From: Symbiodinium natans
Lineage: Eukaryota; Sar; Dinophyceae; Suessiales; Symbiodiniaceae
Direction: 5' to 3'
NCBI GenBank assembly: GCA_905221605.1
Contig: CAJNDS010000069.1
Location: 242,001 to 306,000 of the forward strand
Length of the DNA: 64,000 nucleotides
Shown: positions 1 through 11,417 of the stretch, piece by piece
Layout: the number at the start of each line of letters is the position of its first letter
Position numbering within the stretch: the first letter of the stretch is position 1
Position numbers and translations under genes: made by a program
Notes under the pieces: generated by a model
Database searches by the model: none
Told to the model about the DNA's origin: nothing
The model's input: the letters and a program-made list of their open reading frames with translations, nothing else

Positions 1-1660
1 TTTCGAAACTAGTGGCTGGGGTGGCCGGCCGAGTAGTTTCAGAAACCATAGTTTTTATGTTTCTTATTGGTTTTTGCGGTGTTTCGGGATCGTGGGCTAA
101 ACCTTTAAGCCCTGTAGGCTATACGGTTAAGGTTTAAAGGTTTAGGGTTGAAAAGTTCAACAGTCAGCCCATAGAGTTTAAACCTTAAGGGTCCTAAACG
201 CTTAACCTTTAAACCCTATAGGCCATAGGGTTAAGGTTGAAAGGCTTAGGGTTTAAGATTTTGGCATTAAAACACAAGCCCATAGAGCTTAAGCCTTAAG
301 GGTTTAAGGTTTCAGCATTGAAACGATAACCCTAAGCCCTTTAGGGTCAGAACCTTGAAGCCCTGTAGGGCTCTAAAACGTTAACAGGGTTTAACCCTAT
401 AGGCGTTGAATGTATAAATGCCCAGACATTACGCTCTCTTTAACCTTTCAGCCCTATAGGGTCTAAAGGCTTAGGGTATTTCTTAAGCCCTGAGGGTTTA
501 AAACCTTAAGCCCTCAAGGTGGGCTTGGGTTTAAATGCCTAAATCTTGAATCCTAAACCTTTAAACCTTAACCCTATAGCCTATAGGGTTTAAAGGTTAA
601 GCGTTTAGGCCCCTTAGGGTCTGAACTCTATAGGCTTACTTTTAAAACCTAAACCCTTAAACCTTGACCCTATAGCCTATAGGGTCTAAAGGTTAAGCGT
701 TTAGGCCCCTTAAGGTTAAGGGTCCTAAACGCTTAACCTTTAAACCCTATAGGCCATAGGGTTAAGGTTGAAAGGCTTAGGGTTTAAGATTTTGGCATTA
801 AAACACAAGCCCATAGAGCTTAAACCTTAAGGGGGGTCCAAAGGCTTAGGGTATTTCTTAAGCCCTGAGGGTTTAAAACCTTAAACCCTTAAGGTGGGCT
901 TGGGTTTAAATGCCTAAATCTTGAATCCTAAACCTTTAAACCTTAACCCTATAGCCTATAGGGTTTAAAGGTTAAGCGTTTAGGCCCCTTAGGGTCTGAA
1001 CTCTATAGGCTTACTTTTAAAACCTAAACCCTTAAACCTTGACCCTATAGCCTATAGGGTCTAAAGGTTAAGCGTTTAGGCCCCTTAAGGTTAAGGGTCC
1101 TAAACGCTTAACCTTTAAACCCTATAGGCCATAGGGTTAAGGTTGAAAGGCTTAGGGTTTAAGATTTTGGCATTAAAACACAAGCCCATAGAGCTTAAAC
1201 CTTAAGGGGGGTCCAAAGGCTTAGGGTATTTCTTAAGCCCTGAGGGTTTAAAACCCTAAACCCTTAAGGTGGGCTTGGGTTTAAATGCCTAAATCTTGAA
1301 TCCTAAACCTTTAAACCTTAACCCTATAGCCTATAGGGTTTAAAGGTTAAGCGTTTAGGCCCCTTAGGGTCTGAACTCTATAGACTTACTTTTAAAACCA
1401 AAACCCTTCAACCTTGACCCTATAGCCTATAGGGTCTAAAGGTTAAGCGTTTAGGCCCCTTAAGGCTTTAACTCTATGGGCCTGCTATTGAACTTAAACC
1501 CTAAACCATTAAACCTTAGCCCTATAGCCTATAGGGCTTAAAGGTTAAGTGTTTAGGCCCTGTACGCTAAGATTTACACTCGATGGGCTTAGGTTTAAAT
1601 GCCTAAATCTTAAGGCCTAAACCTTTTAAGCCTTAACCCAAAAGGGTTTTACGGTTAAGG
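1..1660. repeat. degenerate telomere-like satellite
   Basis: The stretch consists almost entirely of diverged CCTAAA, TTTAAGG, CCCTATAG and GGGTTTA motifs in both orientations. I see no coding sequence in it. It is not a chromosome end, because the repeats are highly degenerate and unique sequence continues on its right. Confidence 0.85.
461..1480. repeat. tandem repeat with 375-bp period, about 2.7 copies
   Basis: The string GTCTAAAGGC/GTCCAAAGGC starts at 461, 836 and 1211, exactly 375 bp apart. GGTCCTAAACGC at 721 and 1096 repeats the same spacing. Copies differ by scattered substitutions. A partial copy of the same sequence lies near 183-303, out of register. Confidence 0.9.
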
Positions 1661-1697
1661 GTTCAGGTTTAAATGGCGGTTAAATCTTCAACTTCAC

Positions 1698-1882
1698 ATC
1701 GCCTCCGGGCCCATGCAAGTATTCAACTTGATATCGCTAAATCATGAAAATACCTAGATCTTTGGGGGGGGGGGGGTAGCATATATATATATATATATAT
1801 ATATCGAGCACAGGAAGGCTCCTCAAACACCTCTTAATGTCCTGGTCCGGAATATCATAATCGAGCAAAAGCCCTGTGTATC
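1698..1882 (-). CDS. two candidate exons of an unidentified gene
   Basis: Candidate exons at 1812-1882 (YTGLLLDYDIPDQDIKRC and onward) and 1698-1736 (RYQVEYLHGPGGD) join in phase 0 with GT donors and AG acceptors. A TA microsatellite and a poly-G tract lie in the intron between them. They lie downstream of the AFG1-like exons, but I cannot match them to the AFG1 C-terminus. They may be the end of that gene or a separate gene. Confidence 0.35.
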
Positions 1883-2040
1883 CTTGAGCCCGCAATTTTC
1901 CAGACCCTACACTACCCTGCACCCTGTAAAACCTAAAGCCCTAGACCCTGAAGGCCGAAACCATAACACAACTGAGATCTGCAGCGCTCTTCTGGGGTGC
2001 AAAGGGTGTAAAGGGTTGGTAGGGTTTCGGGTTTAAGGCT

Positions 2041-2117
2041 AAACCCTAAACCCTAAACCCTAAACCCTAAACCCTAAACCCTAAACCCTAAACCCTAAAC
2101 CCTAAACCCTAAACCCT
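2041..2117. repeat. CCCTAAA array left of an ATPase exon
   Basis: About 11 near-perfect CCCTAAA units lie 55 nt beyond the 3' end of the exon at 2172-2214. Together with the array at 2249-2320 they bracket that exon in opposite orientation. Confidence 0.95.
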
Positions 2118-2171
2118 CAGCGGTCAGGGTGTGAGGCCTATTGCTGCTGCCTTAGCTGGCCCATGTTAGGC

Positions 2172-5100
2172 CTCTGGTGCGCGATTGGACGTCGCGATGA
2201 CGGTGACGCCGCGCCTGTGACAGGCTTGGGCCTTAGGCTTTTATTTAGGGTTTAGGGTTTAGGGTTTAGGGTTTAGGGTTTAGGGTTTAGGGTTTAGGGT
2301 TTAGGGTTTAGGGTTTAGGGCTTATGACCCTCAACCCTAAACCCCCAGGACGCAAAGTAGGTTCGTGACAGGCTTGAAAGTGCTTGCAGGGGTTTACAGG
2401 ACATTGTCCCAAAACCCTTTTCTGGTTGTAACGAAAACAATTGCAATCCATAACAAGTCTTCTGACTTTGTTGGTGTTCTTTGACGTGTACTCACTCGGT
2501 CTAGACAGGCGCGCCTGAACAAGGCGTTGAAGAGAGGCATCAGGATACAGCAGTCCTGTCTCGGCGCGCACACTGGCATACTGCGATTGCCAGGATCCCG
2601 GTCATGATCCAAAGGAGCTTAGGGTGTTTTTCCGGGTGCTTAGATGTTCTTTAGGGTTTAGGGTTTAGGGTTTAGGGTTTAGGGTTTAGGGTTTAGGGTT
2701 TAGGAGTTGAACAGTCCACTCAGCTACAGAGTCCTAGCAGCGAGGACCAAAATAGTTCTCTTGCGAACGCTGAATGCAGGCTTACCTGGGTTCCGACTGC
2801 AACCTAGATGCCCGGAGCCCCAAACCTTTATAGGAACTTTCGGGTTTAGGTCTTAGGGTGTGCGAAACCTGACCCCCTAAACGCCCTAAACCCTAAACTC
2901 TAAACCCTAAACCCTGAACCCTGAACCCTGGGATAGCTTGCAACTCTTGCCGGCCCTCGTCCTGGATTGTTGTCACCGCCTCAGAGGCACGTGAACAAGA
3001 GGGAGCCTGGAAGGGCTTAGGGTTTAGGGTTTAGGGTTTAGGGTTTAAGGTTCAGGGTTTAGGGTTTAAGTTTATGAGTGGATAGGAGGAAGGCAAGAGT
3101 GAACATGCGACACGAAACTACTCCTAGAAGAAGAGCTAGACTAGAGGCCTAAACACTGAAGACTACACCCTAAGCCCTAAACCCCAAAACCCTAAACCCT
3201 AAGCCCTAAACACTACGCCCCAGCCAAGCTCCAGGCAAACTCATCAAAGCATAGCCTCGCGAGTCGGTTGATAAGGTTTCAGAGGATTTGCTTATAGGGT
3301 TTAGGGTTTAGGTTTCGGGGGTTGTAGCGTGGGAGATGGCCTGCACATATCTTGCCGTAGCACCCTGACTCTAAACCCCAAACCCCAAACCCTAAACCCT
3401 AACAACCCGAAACTGCACAGCTTTCTTTTCATCAAACCACACCAAACCCTACACGCTGAAACCAAACTCTGAACCCTCAACCCCCTATTTAAGCTCTAGA
3501 CCCTGAGTCCCAGGCGCTCCAAGAGAAGGATAGATAGTTATGCAGATAAATGTCGGACATAAAATATGTCTTAAGAATGGCACATTTGAACACATGACTC
3601 AGAAATATAACTATAGGTATATGTGCACCTAGAAATAGAAAGCAATAACCAGCAACAATTCTGGGGTAAGGGCAAGTTCGAGGCCTACACCCGAAACCCT
3701 TGAACACCTAAAGTGAAGCCATGGAAGCACGTCCACGCTGGCGGCGATGCGCTCGCCGGCGCGCTGGACGCCGAGTCCGGTTTGGACCCCGTGCTCGTCC
3801 TTGGGGACCAAACGAACCCCGTACATGGACCGTACATTCTTTTTAGGGTTCATGTAGTTCCCAACGGTCCGAACGATACGCGTGCACTTACAGTACAGAG
3901 CCAATGAGACTGTTCCTCTCAACTTCGTAACTTCGTATGCTGTTACCCCATCACTTAACTTAAAAATGCTGTTATCCCTACCTCCCTACTCCGTGAGCTC
4001 GAAAGAGTCATGAGCACTGCCACCCAGGTCTGTGCCTAAATCAGTTCAGCTGCTACTTTGGGACCCATGTATCAGCCTCCCACTACAAGTCCAGAGTCCC
4101 TCAGCAACTAGGGTACCCCCACCCAGAAGGGTACATGAACTCATGGATCGATACTTAGACTCTGACACCATAGGGACTATCATAGGGACTAATATATGGT
4201 AGCTGAGTAATTTAGGGGCCGAATTCGTTAGAACGTATGTGTACAGGGATGATCTCCGGCAGCACGCCTTAGATTCCCTCCCCTCCCCCCCCACCTCCCC
4301 AATGCACGGGGGAGGGGGGGGGGGGGGTCCCAAGCCCTAAACTCTAAAACCCTACAAGATGTCGAGTGCACACACCCATAGTCTCCTCCTTCTTGATCTG
4401 ATGCAGCAGGCGCTGCACGTCGTAGAGGAACTCATGGAAATGCTTCCTAGCACAGGTCGGAACAAGTCATGCCAGTGTAACGGGTTTTGGGTTTGGGGTC
4501 CAGAGTCCAGACCCGAAGGCCCGAACCCTAAACCTCAAGGCTTACCGGGTCAGGTTGTCGGCGAGTTGCGGCGTTTAGGCTTTCGAGTATTTCACGTGGC
4601 CAGTTCTCCAAAATACTGGGTTAAGGGCCAGGATTGTCTGAACGAGCCCTGTACCCCTAAAACCCTAAACCCTGAACCCCAAACAACAAACCCCTTGAAC
4701 AGATTAGGGTTTGGGGTTTAGGGTTTTTTGGCGGGGGGGGGGGGGGGGGGGGGGGCGTAGGGGCCCATAGGGGAATTTGGGAACCTTCAACCCAACCTCA
4801 CCTTCCCCACATGCCTCCTTGTTGCATACGAGAAAAGGGCGACCATCAAGTTTATAGCGAGCACAAAGATCGCACGTAGGTCTAAGGATGTGCGCAATCA
4901 TCAGTGAAGGATGGAGAGACCACACCGGAAACGTCATCTCTCACTCATCCAAAGCGGCCACACGCATGCCACTTTTTTACCTCTGCGCAGGCATCTTCCG
5001 GCAGCCTCATTTCAGCCTCGAGACTAGAGTTTAGCGCACTTGCAGACGTTGATGAGCGTGTTTTGCTGGCACCTGCATCCGAAGTGGCACGACTTGTCTT

Positions 5101-7619
5101 CACAGTGGATGTTCTGGAAGCACATCTCGGTTGTTGCCCAGCAGCCTGATGTAACCTCGCCTTTCATATGCGCGGCCCTTGCCTCCAGCTCGGCCACATG
5201 CATCTGGCCTTCTTCCAGAAGGACTGGAAGGAGATGGGGGTTGGCCTGGGCCCTCGCGACGGCTTCATCCAGGTGGGCGAAGGATGCATTGGCCTTTTCC
5301 TGCCGGAACTCATAGCGTAGGTCACGGATCTTCTGCATGAGATCCCGCACTTGGACAAGAGCCTCGGAGGAATCGCTAGCCGGGCGGAGACCAGCCACTG
5401 GTTGCCAAAGGAGGATGGACAAGGCCAAGATAGCATGGAAGCGTGCCATGCCAAAGAGTGGAAAGGATTGGACAGAAGTCGCAACCGTTATGCACGCCAC
5501 TTGAGTCGCTGCGGCAGCGGGGTTTAAGAGTTTAGCGTTTAGGGTTTTGAGTTTAGGGGAACATGGCCATAGCTTGCGCAGAAGAGAAGCGGGGCCGTGA
5601 ACGCATTGCATGTTGCCGTGGTAGAGTCTAGAATCGTCTAAACCCTCAACCCTAAACACTAAACCCTAAAGCGTAAATGCCAGGTTGCCCAGTAACCTAG
5701 GATTACAAAAGGGTCCCTTTTTTGCTTTTGCTCAAAGGGGTTTACAGGGACCCTAAACCCCCCAACAAAGGGAATAAGAGCAATAATGGGCATCCTAGAA
5801 TGCATGTGCACAGTCACCTAGAATGATGACCCTAAAACCTAAACCCTAAACCCTAAGCCTAAACCCTTTTCGTGTACCCTGATGTGACTTCCCGGCATTC
5901 CGTTCGGAACCTACCAAGGGAACTAAAGTAAAGAACTTATCAACGGCTTCCGCCGCCAGCTCGACCCAAACCCGTAAACCCGAAACCCGAAGCCGGTCCC
6001 CCCGATCCTCTGCACCCGAAGGGAGGCGTTGCGCAACGAAGAGTGGAAGATGTCCATCGACATGGTCTTTCCACAACCGACGCTGCCATACCTCTTGAGG
6101 GTTTAGGGTTTGGGTCTAGGGTTTAGGGTTTGGGGTTTGGGGTTTAGGGTTTAGGGTTTAGGGTCTATGGTTTGGAGAGTAGTGTCGGGCATCACTACCC
6201 AAGTTGGGACGCTTAAACAGGTTCTCGATCGCCAGGGCTTAGGGGTTAGAGTTTAGGGTTCTCCCTTGGCTGAACCCTTTCTGTTGTTTTCAGGGCAATT
6301 CTGCTGCATTTGGCCGGCCCTATAAAAATGAGACCCCAAAAAGAGGAATGCTTCTCCCGCAGCAGGATGGGTATGTTCGGCAGTTTATGGGAAAGTCAGG
6401 ATGGGATTGTAGGATTGCATGCGATAGTACTGGTAGTTGATTTGGCTCTGGGTTGGAACATAGGGTTTAGGATTTAGGATTTAGGATTCAGGGTTTGGGG
6501 GCCCAAGCCAATCGTTTACGAAGGAATGTGGAGAAATCGCTGGGGTTGAAAGCAGCATTGATTACGTTGATTGCAAGATTTCCTCCATCAGCTATAGGCA
6601 GATAGGCATCAACCCTAAACCCAAAACCCTAAACCACAAACCCTAAACCCTAAACCCTGGTTCCAGGACAAGGGGCAAGTAAAGCCCGCGGGCTGTGCGC
6701 TTGGCCGCACCGAAGAAGATGGCGTTGAGGATCTGCAGCACCCTCCTTCGGGTGAAGGGTTTAGGGTTCTTAGGGTTTAGGGTTTAGGGTTTAGGGTTTA
6801 GGGTTTAGGGTTTAGGGTTTCTGGTTTAGGGTTTAGCGTTTAGGGTTTAGGGGAGCAAAACCAGGTATTTGCATCCAGGAAGTGGGCGAGCAGGAGTTGA
6901 GCAGGCCCAACCAGCTGCTTGGACATGAGAAGCAACCGAACGAGGCATGAAGACCATGCAAACCACACTTTCGATACTCTCACCTTGCATGCTCATGAGA
7001 ATCCATATCCGGCGCTTCGTATGAAGTCAGGGCACAGACAGAGAGAGACGGAGAGAGAGAGGGAGAGAGAGAGGGAGCTACGTGCGTCGTCTACGGTGTT
7101 GTGCAGGTGTGCTTCAGAGTTGCAGGTACCTCGTGTAAACCTAATGAACAGTACCGGGTTTTTATCAGCCTCTTGCATTATAATTAAGGGCAACTACGCA
7201 CCTGAAACTATCCTAGATAGAAAGAAGGCGCACCGTGTCTTAAGGGTTTGGTTATATTCGCTCTTGCTTGGGGTGCTTGGTTCCAAATCCCAAACCTTCT
7301 CATCCCAAAACCCGAATCCCGAAGCCCCATTCCCTAAACCCTGAATCTTAAGACCCTGAACCTCTAAACCCTGAAGCTTAAGACCCTAAGCCCTAAGTCC
7401 CTGAACCCAAGCATCCCCACATCCCCCACCCTTCGAGCTCTGCCTCTGCTCGCCATCCTCCCTCAGCTTTCCTGAGTAGCCGAGTAACCATGTTCTGGGG
7501 GTGCCCTTTTTTTGGCTAGTTACTTTAGAAGGGAACCCAGAACCAGAAAAAGGGCAAAGGGTACCACTGGGGTACCAAGTTTCCGGTGGCCACCAAGGAC
7601 TCGTACAGCGCCAAGGGCC
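2172..7619 (-). CDS. AFG1/ZapE-family (LACE1-like) P-loop ATPase, partial, at least nine exons
   Basis: Exons, 5' to 3' on the minus strand: 7568-7619, 6677-6745, 6008-6091, 4386-4446, 3729-3799, 3237-3255, 2962-2979, 2515-2555, 2172-2214. Every junction keeps phase. The joined protein shows the AFG1 signature in order: LALYESLVATGNL near the N-terminus, then GLYLYGSVGCGKTM (Walker A), KHFHEFLYDVQ, GERIAASVDV, LCFDEF (Walker B) and GVTVIATSNRAPE. The spacing from Walker B to TSN matches bacterial ZapE/YhcM as I remember it. Known family members are mitochondrial or bacterial ATPases that act in protein quality control. Two exons are micro-exons (19 and 18 nt). Eight of nine donors are GC or GA, only the first is GT, and eight of nine exons begin with G after AG. 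The start codon and the C-terminal part are not found. The start of exon 5 and the end of exon 4 are the least certain boundaries. Confidence 0.8.
2249..2320. repeat. TTTAGGG array right of an ATPase exon
   Basis: About 10 perfect TTTAGGG units lie 35 nt upstream of the acceptor of the exon at 2172-2214. On the sense strand this reads CCCTAAA, close to the intron 3' end. Confidence 0.95.
4802..4881 (-). CDS. candidate zinc-type exon inside the AFG1-like gene
   Basis: This is an 80-nt open stretch with an AG acceptor and a GTGAGG donor. It encodes PTCDLCARYKLDGRPFLVC and continues NKEACGE, with four Cys arranged like a metal site. It lies in the large intron between ATPase exons 3 and 4 and does not belong to that join. 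It could be a nested gene or a dead exon copy. Function unknown. Confidence 0.4.
5024..5449 (-). CDS. small secreted Cys-rich protein, intronless
   Basis: The 141-residue frame starts MARFHAILALSILLW, a convincing signal peptide ending near QPVAG. A charged, probably helical middle part follows (residues about 25-100). The C-terminal 40 residues hold eight Cys with the spacing CX6CX5CX4CX3CX1CX8CX1C, ending CKCAKL and a TGA stop. The upstream frame stays open, but the Met chosen is the one directly before the hydrophobic core. The gene lies wholly within the 1.56-kb intron of the AFG1-like gene, on the same strand. I do not recognise the family. The signal peptide and paired Cys suggest an extracellular disulfide-rich domain. 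No homology search was possible. Confidence 0.6.
   Translation of the reverse strand: MARFHAILALSILLWQPVAGLRPASDSSEALVQVRDLMQKIRDLRYEFRQEKANASFAHLDEAVARAQANPHLLPVLLEEGQMHVAELEARAAHMKGEVTSGCWATTEMCFQNIHCEDKSCHFGCRCQQNTLINVCKCAKL
6608..6860. repeat. opposed telomere-like arrays bracketing ATPase exon 2
   Basis: CCCTAAA-type repeats occupy 6608-6658 and TTTAGGG-type repeats 6757-6860. The 69-nt exon at 6677-6745 lies between them with only 12-19 nt to spare on each side. Confidence 0.9.
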
Positions 7620-7773
7620 CTGGTGGGAGCTGGGAGCAAGGAGAAGGTCGGTAAGCGTGTAGGGCTGCCAAACCCTAAACCCTAAACCCTAAACCCTTAA
7701 CCCTACAGGACTTAAAGCTGAGGTTTGGCGTTCTTGTGTCCGGCGCGGCGGGTTGAGGAGTTTGGCTTGTGGT

Positions 7774-7805
<32 letters not shown>

Positions 7806-8947
7806 GAGCATCCAGGGGCTCGTGTCAAGGAACTTGAAGTAAGTTGCATACGAGAGTTGTACAGGAACTATCATAGTGCCCTTATAGCGGTAGCTTCTCT
7901 CAAGTGTTAACTTAACTTCCTCAGCAAGAATCGAAGGTATTGGGGCCTTGTCTGGTTTTATAGGTGAATAAGGACGTTCGGGGCTTTAGGGGATTTGACG
8001 TGGCATGTTCAGGCTGAGATGGAGCTTCCTGTTACCTAACAGCTGGGGCAGGGCTGGTCTTGATTTGTTGTGGGCTTTGGGGTTTATATAGGTTTAGGGT
8101 TTAGGGTTTAGGGCTTTAGGGCCTTAAGGTTTAGGGTTTAGGGTTTAGGGTTTAGGGGGTTTTGGGTTCGGGCGAGTGGGAGTAAGTGGCTGCTGACCAA
8201 AAGTGTCACTTGGAATCTGCGGCTCTAAGCGGTACTGGAAAACCTGACTAGACTGCTTGGTTCTTGCTGAGTAGCTGAAACCCAGCCACCATCATGAAAT
8301 CATTGTTGCACAGAATGTCGTGCCTTTCTTATGGTAGCCAGCCCGCAGTCCGACATCCTGCAAGTCCTTCAGGCTTGTACCGAAAACGCAATTTCAAACA
8401 CCCACACCAAACCCACACTAAACCCTAAACACTAAGCCCCTCAGCCGGCCTTTGCTCTGCGCTAATGCAGCTGCGCCCTGGCGGAAGGGGGGCTTTAGGG
8501 CTTGGGGCTTGTTAGGGTTCCGGGGTTTAGGGTCCGGCTCTAGGGTTATGATAGGGCTTCTTTTGCAAGGGCTTTAGGGCTCAGGGCATTTAGGCTTTAG
8601 GGCTTCAGGGCTTGGGGCCTGTGGACTGTGGTGTGTCAGGTCCGAGGTTGGGAGATTAGGCACCTGATATATCTGCGTGCCATGGCGGGAGATGACCCCA
8701 AGACCGACATGCTAAACCCCAAACTACAGCCTCCCCCTTGTGGCCTCACATCGTATCTGCTGGCACTGCATATCCTAGCTTCTAGGATGTAGGTTCAGAA
8801 CATGCCATTACAAACTAGCTCAAGATGAGGGTCTAGGGTTTGAGGGCTTTGGGGTTTCGGCTTTAATTTCAGGAGCTCGAACAACCTTCAGTAACCAGCA
8901 AAGTGATCTCAGCGCACTTTGATGCCCTAAACCCTAAACCCCAAAGC

Positions 8948-9041
8948 TCAGGGCCTCCTCCACGTGGAACTTCAGCTTGGATTCCTGGGCTGCAGATCGG
9001 CTAGCAGCAGCGGTGGCGAGTCCTCCCGGGCCGTGTGACTT
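8948..9041 (-). CDS. candidate exon, unidentified
   Basis: The 94-nt open stretch includes ESKLKFHVEEAL. The acceptor is CTAG and the donor is GC, with the intron then continuing as GCTTTGGGGTTTAGGG. CCCTAAA lies on the left and TTTAGGG on the right, as around the ATPase exons. Confidence 0.35.
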
Positions 9042-9374
9042 CTAGCGTAGATGGCAAGACCCTTTGCGGCTTAGGGTTTAAAGGTTTAGGGTTAACTCTG
9101 AACCATAAAGCCCCAAAAACTGCATGCATCACAACGGAGGAACATCCACGGGGGAAGAGCCCAGACCGTCAAGCAACAGGCACGACAGCTGAAAGATTAC
9201 GTGATTCCTCATTCACCTACACCCTTGAAAACTTTGCCTCCCTCGAAGCAGAAGCCCTAACGAATGAAACTGAAGAGTCACAAGTGTACACCTGAGCTAT
9301 CCCAAAACCCTAAACACCAAACCACAACCCCGAATCCCTAACCCCTAAACCCTAAAGACCGAGCCTCGAAGAAC

Positions 9375-9460
9375 CCTGTGATAGTGCTGGGGTCCTCTGA
9401 CTATGCTCGACCGCTGCAACCACCTCGAAGAAGTCCTGGACCTCGACTTGTTTGGGGTGC
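9375..9460 (-). CDS. candidate exon, unidentified
   Basis: The 86-nt open stretch encodes HPKQVEVQDFFEVVAAVEHS and onward, with acceptor CTTAG|G. CCCTAAA-type repeats lie immediately to the left. Confidence 0.35.
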
Positions 9461-9938
9461 CTAAGTTCTAACCATAAACCTAAACCCTGGAAAGGGTACC
9501 AACAACGAGGCAGGGGATGCGGTTTTGGGGCTTGGTGTTTGGGATTTAGGGTTTGAAAACCCTTACACCTCCAAACCCTTCAAATCCCAAAACCCTGGAT
9601 GGGGGTTTTGGTTTTAGGAGTTGGGGCCCGCATCGCGAGGCGATGTGTATTTTGCAATTGACGACTTTGGGGTCTCTACCGCAACTAGACTGAGCTACTT
9701 AAGACTACAAACCCCATAAACTTATACACTTTCTGAGCTAACTACTTGCACTCCACCCAGAAAAAAACACCGAAATCTATGAAGCCCGACGCGTCATCCT
9801 AGCCTCCCACTCTCAGCTGATTCTGGGCTGCTGTTCCTTAAACCCTAAACCCTATAACCCTATAAAACCCTAAAGCCCTAAAACCCTAAAACCCTAAAAC
9901 CCTAAGACCCTAAAACCCTAAAACCCTAAACCCTAAAC

Positions 9939-9996
9939 CAGGAAGCCAAGCGTCCGCAAATGAGAGCACAGGATCCAGCTCATCACCAGTCCGAGC
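9939..9996 (-). CDS. candidate exon whose donor is the telomere-like repeat
   Basis: The 58-nt stretch encodes ARTGDELDPVLSFADAWLP. The exon ends directly against GTTTAGGGTTTAGGG on the sense strand, so the repeat unit itself would supply the GT donor. Confidence 0.35.
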
Positions 9997-11417
9997 CTTA
10001 CGGCTTTGGTGTCTGGGGTTTATACTTTTGTGGCATTGTTATATCTGAGTATACTATTGTATTCCTCTAAAGTTATAGTACTGTGCATATATATATATAT
10101 ATACATCTATATATGTGTGTTTTAAACATACTATGCTGCTGTAAAAGTAACATGTCATACTATGTTGTCATCATGTTCTTATACTTTAATACTTTACATT
10201 CTCACACTGCTTATTCTCACACTGCCTATAATTATACCGTCAAACATATGAGACTATTGCATTGTGGAAATATCTTATTTCGTTCATGTTTATATCACAT
10301 AAACATAGTACTATATTCTTATACGAATATGTTCTATATTGCTATATTCACGTTTCCTGATTTATCTGTAAATTCGTGTGTATATATACCTATATATATG
10401 AATAACGTTCGTATTTTGGTTACACTGTTGCGCTGCTAGGGTCCTGAGCAGGGAATTTGGGAGTTTGGTGCCTTGTCGAGTCCCGACTAACTAGTTCTTT
10501 CGCTGCGGTCTCAACATTCGGTTTTGGGGTTTAAGGGTTAAAGGGTTTAGAGTTTAGGCTTTAGTGCTTAGGTTTAGGGTTTAGGGAGGTTCGGGAGCAG
10601 AGCCGCGGCTTTAAGATTGCCACGGCTTTTGGCTTAAGCGTATATAGGATCCCTTCGTGGTTAAGCCGCTCGCAAAGGGCTTTCTCAGGCATAAGCCGTC
10701 CGAACCCTAATCAGCATCTTGGAAACAAACCCCAAGGACGTGGAGAACTCGCCTTATATTGGAAGCTTTCATGTCCAGGATCTCCCTCGAAGCTGTGCGA
10801 TAAGTTGCTATTTTCCCACGCGTACCGGACGATGCAGCGTGAGGTTTGGGTGTACGTAGGGTTGAGGATCTAGGGTAGACCCTAAACCCTAAAACCGAAA
10901 CCCTAACCCCTGAACCCTTTTAGGCGAACCTCAACTGTAACCCCTTCTTGGTGCAGTCTCCCGGCAGTCAGAACTTCAACGGAAGCTTTCTGCGACATGG
11001 CAGCTGCCCATATGGACTTAGGGGCTTAAGGTTGGAGGTTTAGGGATGGGAGGGTTTATGTACGGTTATAGGGTTCAGGGGTGCGTATAGGGTTTAGGGT
11101 TTAGGGTTCTGGTTTTGGGGTTATAGGGCTTGAGGGTTATTAGACGGATGCCAGCTCGTGCCATTGGCGGTTAGGGTTTAGGGTCTAGGGTCTAGGGTTT
11201 AGGGTGGGTCTTGGCTTTCGGGAAACCTGAAGCAAACTTTCTCAAGGGGTACCTTGCAGGGGATTCCGAATTTGGGGATCTGAAAAATGGGGCAACTATA
11301 TGTGCCTTTCGGAAGACTACTCCTTTCAGTGTTTTTCCAGGCATGCTTCACGTGGCTAGTCAGAGACAGGAGCCACGGAGACTGCAGCATTCGCTCCAAG
11401 AATCCATTACCCTCGGA

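Noticed and set aside
461-1480. CRISPR-like regular repeats
   Set aside because: The units are contiguous long tandem repeats without unique spacers, and the genome is eukaryotic.
1-1660. Possible chromosome end
   Set aside because: The repeats are degenerate, in both orientations and organised in 375-bp units, unlike a terminal telomere.
10083-10439. 118-codon plus-strand frame
   Set aside because: AT-rich low-complexity sequence with repeated CACACTGC and TATATA words. The protein is biased to Tyr, Ile and His.
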